Source of the DNA: Methanocella paludicola SANAE
GTDB lineage: Archaea > Halobacteriota > Methanocellia > Methanocellales > Methanocellaceae
DNA: 64,000 bases
Assembly (NCBI RefSeq): GCF_000011005.1
Contig: NC_013665.1
Coordinates: 2,209,501 to 2,273,500, forward strand
Direction of reading: 5' to 3'
Part shown: piece after piece, positions 23,820 to 30,243 of the stretch
How the letters are laid out: each line of letters opens with the position of its first letter
Numbering within the stretch: the first letter of the stretch is position 1
Program-made: the position numbers and the translations under genes
The notes under the pieces: model-generated
Seen by the model: the letters and a program-made list of their open reading frames with translations, nothing else
Database searches by the model: none
Told to the model about the DNA's origin: nothing

Positions 23820-26489
23820 ATGACAGCGAAAAGGAAAAATAAGACCTCTTACGCTCCTCCATCCTCCATCAGCTACGCCACTCTGAGGCACACGGATGAG
23901 GAGATACTCAATCTTTTTAGGCCATCCGTCCGTAAGTGGTGGAAGGACAAGTTCGGCGGCCTCAAGGACGTCAATGGCGGCTACTTCACGCCTCCGCAGC
24001 GCCTGGCCATACCGCTCATCCACGAGGGCAGGAACGTCCTCATCTGCAGCCCGACGGGCTCCGGGAAGACATTATCGGCCTTTACGGCCATCATCAACGA
24101 GCTGTTCTTATTAGCTAACACTGAGGAGGGGCTGGAGAATAGCGTTTATTGCATTTACATCTCCCCGCTGAAGTCGCTGGCGAACGACATCCATAAAAAC
24201 TTAGAGGAGCCGCTCACCGCCATCAGCAAGGAGTATGGCGAGGAGATCCTCATACGCCATGCCATCCGGCATGGCGACACGGCCACCGATGAGCGGGCTT
24301 CGATGCTCCGGAAGACGCCGCACATCCTTAATACGACGCCAGAGACGTTAGCGATCCTTTTAAATTCGCCGAAGTTCGCCGAAAAGCTACGGACTGTGCG
24401 CTGGGTCATCGTGGACGAGATCCACTCCATGGCCGACACCAAGCGGGGCGTCTTCCTGTCCCTGGGCCTGGAAAGGCTCGAGGAGATCGTGAAGGCCCCG
24501 TTCATCCGCATCGGCTGTAGCGCCACCGTGGAGCCGCTCGACATGATCGCCCGGTTCCTGGGCGGCAACGTGGACGGCGTCGACCGCGAGGTCAGCATCG
24601 TCGATACGCGCTTCGTCCGCGATTACGAATTAAAACTCCTATGCCCGGTCCCGGACCTCATCAATGCCTCTTCTCAAGTGGTCAACCGAGAGCTCTACGA
24701 GATGATCCACGGCCTGGTGCAGGAACATCAAAATACGCTGGTCTTCACCAACACGAGAAGCGGGGCCGAGCGCATATTATACCACTTACGCAAGGCCTAT
24801 CCCGAGTTCTATAACGAAGAAAATACTGGCTGTCACCACGGCTCCCTGGGCAAGGATGGCCGCCTCGACATCGAAGAAAAGCTAAAAACGGGCAAGGTAA
24901 AGGTCGTCACATCCTCGACTTCGTTAGAATTAGGCATCGACATGCCTTACCTGGACATGGTCATCCAGGTGGGCTCGCCGAAGTCGGTGTCGGCACTGTT
25001 GCAGCGCATAGGCCGCGCGGGCCACAGGCTGGGCCAGACCGTCAAAGGCAGGGTCATAGCGCTGGACAGGGACGAGCTCATCGAGTGCGCCGTGATGCTG
25101 AAGAAGGCGCAGGACGGTTTCATCGACGGCGTCCACGTCCCCGAGAACTGCCTGGACGTTCTGACGCAGCACATCTTCGGCATGGCCATCAACGAGCCCA
25201 TGGACATCGAAAGGGTCAAAAAGATCATCCGGCGCTGCTACTGTTATCGTAATTTGACCGACCCGGACTTCATGAGCGTTATAGATTATCTTGCCGGCGC
25301 CCTCCCGGGCATGGAGGAGAAGAACATCTACGGCAAGATATGGTATGACCCGGAAACGAACAAGATCGGCCGCCGGGGCAAGCTTGCGCGGATGATCTAT
25401 TACACGAACATCGGTGTTATTCCCGATGAGTTTAAGTGTGACGTGATCACGAGGTCCGACCACGGATGGGTTGGAAGCCTCGACGAGCAGTACCTGGAAA
25501 AGCTCCAGAAGGGCGACGTGTTCGTCCTCGGGGGCAAGTTTTACGAATTCCTGTATCGCCGGGGCAGCAAGGTCTACGTCGACCCGTCGAGCAGCCGGCC
25601 CACAGTGCCTTCCTGGTTTTCTGAGAGGCTGCCACTGTCCTTCGACCTGGCGCTCCACCTCCTGGACTTCAAGGAGAACATGGCGAAGCGCACGGGGGAC
25701 CGCAGCACTTACAAGTGGCTGCTAGAAAATTATCCCATCGACGAGAACTCTGCGGCGAGCATCTACCAGATCTTCGACGAGCAGGTGCGCTACTCGAGAG
25801 CCGAGTCGATATCCACAAGGCACAGGTTCGTCATCGAGGAACACCTGGACAAGGAGCACTACCGGCGCTATTACTATTTCCACTCGCTCTACGGCAGGCC
25901 CTTCAACGACGGCCTGAGCCGCATCATGGCGTACATAGTATCCAGGGAGAGGACGAGCAACGTGACGCTCTCGGTGAGCGACCACGGGTTCTTCCTCTCG
26001 GTGCCGCTCTCGAAGAAGCTGGACATCGTGGAATACCTGACGTCGCTGGACGAGAGCCTGGCAAAGGAGCTGCTCCGGTATTCGCTGGAGGAAAGCCAGC
26101 TTCTCAAGCGCATGTTCCGCATCAACGCCACCCGCTCCCTCATGATACTGAGGAACTACAAGGGACACCAGAAGAGCGCGAGACGCCAGCAGGTATCGGC
26201 CGACATGATGCTATCCTATGCTCACAAGCTCGAGAACTTTTCAGTGCTCGAAGAGTCGTACCGGGAAATAATCGAGGACAAGCTCGAGATCGACCACATC
26301 CAGGATATCGTCCGTGGAATAAAGAGCGGCGAGATCGAGGTCGACCTCATCGGCGTAGAGTCGCCGAGCCCGCTCGCCTTCGGCATCGCCTCGCTGTCGG
26401 CGTCGGACGTGGTACTGGCCGAGGATAAGAACTCGCTCCTCAAAGAGTTCCACAAGCGAGTCCTGGCGAAGATAGGGAAAGCAAAATGA
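23820..26489 (+). CDS. lhr: ATP-dependent helicase Lhr (Lhr-core type)
   Basis: An 889-residue superfamily 2 helicase of the archaeal Lhr group, 3'-5' DNA/RNA unwinding implicated in replication-coupled repair. Walker A SPTGSGKT is at 77-84, DEIH at 199-202, SAT follows, and the second RecA domain has the QRIGRAGHR motif near 400. The winged-helix and the Lhr-specific domain occupy about 450-889. Its length agrees with Lhr-core. The stop overlaps the phosphoesterase start (ATGA), so the two are translationally coupled. Confidence 0.93.
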   Translation: MTAKRKNKTSYAPPSSISYATLRHTDEEILNLFRPSVRKWWKDKFGGLKDVNGGYFTPPQRLAIPLIHEGRNVLICSPTGSGKTLSAFTAIINELFLLANTEEGLENSVYCIYISPLKSLANDIHKNLEEPLTAISKEYGEEILIRHAIRHGDTATDERASMLRKTPHILNTTPETLAILLNSPKFAEKLRTVRWVIVDEIHSMADTKRGVFLSLGLERLEEIVKAPFIRIGCSATVEPLDMIARFLGGNVDGVDREVSIVDTRFVRDYELKLLCPVPDLINASSQVVNRELYEMIHGLVQEHQNTLVFTNTRSGAERILYHLRKAYPEFYNEENTGCHHGSLGKDGRLDIEEKLKTGKVKVVTSSTSLELGIDMPYLDMVIQVGSPKSVSALLQRIGRAGHRLGQTVKGRVIALDRDELIECAVMLKKAQDGFIDGVHVPENCLDVLTQHIFGMAINEPMDIERVKKIIRRCYCYRNLTDPDFMSVIDYLAGALPGMEEKNIYGKIWYDPETNKIGRRGKLARMIYYTNIGVIPDEFKCDVITRSDHGWVGSLDEQYLEKLQKGDVFVLGGKFYEFLYRRGSKVYVDPSSSRPTVPSWFSERLPLSFDLALHLLDFKENMAKRTGDRSTYKWLLENYPIDENSAASIYQIFDEQVRYSRAESISTRHRFVIEEHLDKEHYRRYYYFHSLYGRPFNDGLSRIMAYIVSRERTSNVTLSVSDHGFFLSVPLSKKLDIVEYLTSLDESLAKELLRYSLEESQLLKRMFRINATRSLMILRNYKGHQKSARRQQVSADMMLSYAHKLENFSVLEESYREIIEDKLEIDHIQDIVRGIKSGEIEVDLIGVESPSPLAFGIASLSASDVVLAEDKNSLLKEFHKRVLAKIGKAK

Positions 26490-27211
26490 AAGTCGACTAT
26501 TACCGGAACGCTGCCTATTTCCCCGATATCGGCACCTGCGCCTGTGCCGACATCCACATCGGCATCGAGGACGCCATCCAGGCGGAGGGCTTCGCGATGC
26601 CGCTGGAGGAAGAGCGTGAGCTTCTGGAGCGCTTCAGAGGCGTCATCAAAAAGTTCGAGCCAAAGACGCTCGTGCTGGACGGCGACGTGCTCCACGAGTT
26701 CGGCCGACTCCGGCGCAACACGAAGAAGTCCTTCGACCGCATCACCCTGGAACTTTTCTCATCGGTGGACGAAGTCGTCGTCCTCACGGGCTCCCACGAC
26801 AAGATGGTGGATACGGCCCTCGAAGGCACGGACATCGCCCCGGCCGACTTCTATTTCAAGGACGGCATTCTCTTCACGCATGGCGATTGCGTGCCGAAAA
26901 AGGCTAAAGAAAACGACGTAAAGCTCATCGTCATCGGCCACGACCACCCGACCCTGGACATCGAGCTAAAAAAAGAGCCCTGCTTCCTGTACGGCGAAAA
27001 AGTCTGGAACGGCAAAGACATCCTCGTCCTGCCGGCGTTTAATCCGTTATGCGCAGGGACCACCATCAACGGCATGGACTCCTGGGACTTCATGTCACCT
27101 TTTATACGAGAAAGCGATATAGGCCGGTTCAAGCCCGTCATCACGGCGGACGACGAAGTGCTGGAGTTCCCGGAGCTCAGGGAATTCCGGGATATTCTCA
27201 ATACATGGTAG
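26486..27211 (+). CDS. calcineurin-like metallophosphoesterase paired with Lhr
   Basis: A 241-residue phosphoesterase of the archaeal SbcD/PdeM-like group. Metal motifs are CADIHIG (about 15-21), LVLDGDVLHEFG (about 59-70), TGSHDKM near 100, THGDC near 131 and IGHDHP near 152. The third motif reads GSHD where the superfamily has GNHD, so a metal-bridging Asn is replaced by Ser. Bacterial relatives are encoded with an Lhr-like helicase and DNA ligase in repair clusters, and the four-base overlap with lhr suggests the same partnership here. Confidence 0.9.
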   Translation: MKVDYYRNAAYFPDIGTCACADIHIGIEDAIQAEGFAMPLEEERELLERFRGVIKKFEPKTLVLDGDVLHEFGRLRRNTKKSFDRITLELFSSVDEVVVLTGSHDKMVDTALEGTDIAPADFYFKDGILFTHGDCVPKKAKENDVKLIVIGHDHPTLDIELKKEPCFLYGEKVWNGKDILVLPAFNPLCAGTTINGMDSWDFMSPFIRESDIGRFKPVITADDEVLEFPELREFRDILNTW

Positions 27212-27376
27212 AAGCAATTACACGGCTACTTCAGACGCCTAAACGACATACAAAGCCTAAAAAAGCACTAAAATTCAAAATAAGCACCAAATATAGGCAA
27301 ACTAACAAAAAGTAGACGTTAAATCGACCAACAACCTCAGTTTCTGGCACAAAGACATTTTAAACCGACAGTAAAA

Positions 27377-27865
27377 ATGCGCGTGATGACAGCGAACAGG
27401 ATATACATAACGGCCATCGCGGCCCTCATAGCATGTGCGGCGGTGCTGGGCGGCACTCATTGCTTTGCGCAGCAAATGCAGCAGCCCGTGACCCAGGCTA
27501 AAGTGTCCATGAGCGACATCGACGCGGCGCTGGCGAAAGGGCCCGTATTCGTCGAGTTCGAGACGGAAGCGTGCCACTACTGCAAGGAGCAGAGGCCGAT
27601 CTCACAGGCCCTGGCGAGCGATTATTCAGGTAAGATCACCTTCTTCTTCGTGGACGCCATGGAGAACCGCGACCTGGCGAAGTCGTTCCAGGTGACGGGC
27701 GTTCCCCAGATGAGCGTGATCGCCTCGAAGTCGGACGGCAAGTACACCTACATTGGCAGGAACGGCGCGGCATCGGACAGCGTCTCTGCGTCGAGGTTCG
27801 TCGGGCTAACCCAGAAGGAAGACCTGAAGCCGGCGCTGGATGCGGCCCTGCAGAAACGCACGTGA
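27377..27865 (+). CDS. exported thioredoxin-like protein
   Basis: A 162-residue protein with a signal peptide or signal anchor (ITAIAALIACAAVLGGTHCFA, about 10-30) and a thioredoxin fold. The active site is EACHYCKEQ (CxxC near residues 71-74, with Ala instead of the usual Trp before the first Cys), and the cis-Pro region is VTGVPQM. It probably works outside the membrane as a thiol-disulfide oxidoreductase, with the CcdA-like protein encoded 356 bases downstream as electron donor. ATG 27386 is an alternative start. Confidence 0.85.
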   Translation: MRVMTANRIYITAIAALIACAAVLGGTHCFAQQMQQPVTQAKVSMSDIDAALAKGPVFVEFETEACHYCKEQRPISQALASDYSGKITFFFVDAMENRDLAKSFQVTGVPQMSVIASKSDGKYTYIGRNGAASDSVSASRFVGLTQKEDLKPALDAALQKRT

Positions 27866-27905
27866 ATATCCAGTTTCCCGATACCGGCGAGAGCGGCCTT
27901 AGCGT

Positions 27906-27985
27906 GCTATCCGCCGTTCAGCCGCTTCTAGCAAGGTATGCTTACTCGCCGGATAGCCTGCTTTATTTTTGTCCTTTGACTTATT
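27906..27985 (+). terminator. probable terminator in the thioredoxin-ccdA spacer
   Basis: GCTATCCG (27906-27913) and CGGATAGC (27950-27957) form a perfect 8-bp stem with a 36-base loop, followed by T-rich TTTATTTTTG. The rest of the 356-base spacer is AT-rich, with a TATA-like AATTATATATAC centred near 28137 that probably drives ccdA; no other feature was seen there. Confidence 0.45.
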
Positions 27986-28221
27986 TTACGGCCATTAACA
28001 AAGGCAATTATTAATACCTGCAACGAGAGAGCTAAGTTTTGCAATATCTCATAACTGCCGGCGCTGAAAATACGGTAATAAATTGAGAAAATATTAGGGT
28101 AAAAAATCTAAACTTTTTACCTATAACGTGAAATTATATATACAAGTTTACAGAAAGGATATAAACCAAAAACGGCAGAGTGATTGGTGACCTGATAAAC
28201 AGAGTATAGCGAGGATGGAAT

Positions 28222-28905
28222 TTGGAGATCGTAACCTTTGCCGGGGCATTGCTTGCCGGAGTCGTAAGCATTGCGTCGCCCTGCGTGCTGCCTTTATTGC
28301 CGGGCGTCATGGCCTATTCGACCGAGAAGAGCAAGCTCACGCCACTGGCCATCGTCTTAGGGCTCGCCGCGTCATTTACCCTGATGGGCGTCATCTCCTC
28401 CGTTTTCGGGGCTTTCCTGATCGACTATATGGACTACATCAAGATCGCTTCGGGCATCCTTATCATTTTCATGGGATTGTATATCCTTTCCCCGACTGTC
28501 GAGGAAATTTTGTTACGTATCTGGCAGCGCCTTCCGCTCTCGCGGGTCGCGAGGCCTAATATGGATAGCGAAGGCCTTTTAGGGGGCTTACTGCTCGGGG
28601 CGAGCCTGGGCATCGTGTGGATACCCTGTGTCGGCCCCATGCTGGCGTCCATCCTGACCATCGTCGCCCAGCACGGTACCGTGATGTATGGCGCTTCCCT
28701 GTTGCTGACGTACTCGCTGGGCCTGGCCATACCCATGCTCATCGTCGCGTACTCGTCCAACCTGGTGTCCGATAAGCTCCGGGATATCTCGAAGTATTCG
28801 ATGCCACTACGTAAGGTCGCCGGCGTCGTGCTGCTGCTGGTCGGGTTCTATTACCTGTCGTTCATGGGTTATCTGCCCTCGCTGCCGCTGCCCAGCATCT
28901 TTTAG
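28222..28905 (+). CDS. ccdA: CcdA/DsbD-type membrane thiol-disulfide transporter
   Basis: A 227-residue membrane protein with about six helices. The two redox cysteines are in SPCVLPLLPG (about 19-28) and IPCVGPML near 134, the signature of CcdA, which carries reducing power from cytoplasmic thioredoxin to the outside for cytochrome c maturation or repair of secreted disulfides. The start is TTG 28222, with AGGATGG upstream. Together with the exported thioredoxin-like protein it forms a plausible electron relay. Confidence 0.9.
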   Translation: MEIVTFAGALLAGVVSIASPCVLPLLPGVMAYSTEKSKLTPLAIVLGLAASFTLMGVISSVFGAFLIDYMDYIKIASGILIIFMGLYILSPTVEEILLRIWQRLPLSRVARPNMDSEGLLGGLLLGASLGIVWIPCVGPMLASILTIVAQHGTVMYGASLLLTYSLGLAIPMLIVAYSSNLVSDKLRDISKYSMPLRKVAGVVLLLVGFYYLSFMGYLPSLPLPSIF

Positions 28906-29028
28906 ACATTAAATATCGCTTTCTAGCCTGCAATTGTATTATTTTCTCTTTATTTACTAGTACAGCCGTTTGATTTTTTACCACAATGGCCAGTAGTTAC
29001 GTGTTAGTATCATTAGCGCTTGCTATTG

Positions 29029-29352
29029 TTTGAGGCACTAAGCGTACAGAGGCACTATTCTCACCACAATGGCACTGAGTTCACAAAGGCTCACTAAGAC
29101 TTTTTTTTAGATGGAGGGACAGAGGTCACAAAGACCGGTTCATTGTCTTTAGGGCACAAAGGAAACAATGGCACAACGGAATGAACAAGAGAATTTTTTG
29201 CCATCGTGTCATTGTCCCCTTTGTGCCCTATTAACCCAAAAAGCCATCTCTGTGGACTTTGTGACTCACATTTAAAAAAGACTTTGTGAAACTCCGTGCG
29301 CTTAGTGCCATTGTGGTGAAAATAGTGCCTCTGTATGCTCAGTGCCTTAAAA
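29029..29352. repeat. 324-bp near-palindromic repeat, copy B
   Basis: It starts TTTGAGGCACTAAGCG and ends GCTCAGTGCCTTAAA, with the same internal order as copy A and exactly the same length. Long stretches are identical to A, for example GGGACAGAGGTCACAAAG and TTGCCATCGTGTCATTGTCC. It lies in the 605-base spacer between convergent ccdA and the surface protein gene. The remaining spacer is AT-rich without a gene. Confidence 0.9.
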
Positions 29353-29510
29353 AAATAGGCTTTACACAATGAGGCAATAATTATGCAAACATGTACAGAG
29401 TAAGCTCGGAACTACTGTACTTTGTAGTGAGAGCTATACGGAACCAAGCATCTGTTAGATAAAGTAAATATGTTAACGACTATAAAAATTGAGAAGAAAA
29501 AATTAAAGTA

Positions 29511-30185
29511 CTAATTTTCCTTGCGCCGGGAGACCATCCACGCCGCAACACACCCGGCGGCCAGCAGCGACAACACCTGCGGGATCACATAAGGCGTCGG
29601 CTGAGGGGTCGCGGTCGGAGGCAGCATAGTTCCCGTAGCGAGCGGCGTGGGCACAGGAGTACCAGCCGGCGTAACTACAGGCGAAGCCACAGGCGTCGAC
29701 ACGGGAGTCGCCACCGCGGTAGGCGTGGAAGTGACCGTTATTGGCGGCACACCACCGCCCGACGGGGAGCCGCCGGAAGCGTCGACGCCGAATGCCGCGG
29801 AGTAGCCATCGCCGTAAACGGGATGATATGCGTAGATCTTATACGGCGTGGGCCCGTTGGGGCCGACGTCTGAAGCGTTAGTGGCATTATAGGTCGCGTT
29901 CACGCCCAGGAACTGGTAGTAGCCATAGGCGTCGGACGTGGTGTTGAAGTACTCCTCGCTGACGTTCGAGGCGTTAACGATGGCGACATAAGCGTTGCCC
30001 ATGCCGGTGGCGTTTATCGCGGTCGTCACACGGCCCGTGACGGCGCCCGTCTTACCGTCCACTGCGGGCGGGCACTTCAGGCCAGTATAGGCTGGCTTAG
30101 CCGCCATAGCAGAGAAACCTGCCGCTAATATCAGGAGCACCATACACGAAACGATCATCGCTTTAATAATTCTATTCATATGCAT
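29511..30185 (-). CDS. secreted surface protein with Thr/Pro-rich stalk and C-terminal anchor
   Basis: About 224 residues. A signal peptide (IIKAMIVSCMVLLILAAGFSAMA) is followed by a beta-sandwich of the carboxypeptidase-regulatory type (GAVTGRVTTAINATGMGNAYVAI, then DAYGYYQFLG), many N-glycosylation sequons (NAT, NVS, NTT), a stalk of repeated TPxA/TPVP-like units (about 155-205), and a hydrophobic anchor ending in SRRKEN. This is the layout of cell-surface proteins fixed by a C-terminal span or an archaeosortase-like system. The start (30185 or 30179) follows two hairpins. Confidence 0.75.
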   Translation of the reverse strand: MHMNRIIKAMIVSCMVLLILAAGFSAMAAKPAYTGLKCPPAVDGKTGAVTGRVTTAINATGMGNAYVAIVNASNVSEEYFNTTSDAYGYYQFLGVNATYNATNASDVGPNGPTPYKIYAYHPVYGDGYSAAFGVDASGGSPSGGGVPPITVTSTPTAVATPVSTPVASPVVTPAGTPVPTPLATGTMLPPTATPQPTPYVIPQVLSLLAAGCVAAWMVSRRKEN

Positions 30186-30192
30186 ACGACCT

Positions 30193-30224
30193 GCCCCTTC
30201 GGGGCTAGTGTCCCCAAGGGACAC
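30193..30224 (-). promoter_or_regulatory. twin hairpins before the surface protein start
   Basis: Read on the minus strand, GTGTCCC-TTG-GGGACAC (30224-30208) and GCCCC-GAA-GGGGC (30205-30193) are two perfect stems with 3-base loops, only seven bases before the likely start. The second could hide the purine-rich ribosome binding site. Whether they act as RNA structures or protein sites is unknown. Confidence 0.5.
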
Positions 30225-30243
30225 CATAATCATGCTTTTATTC

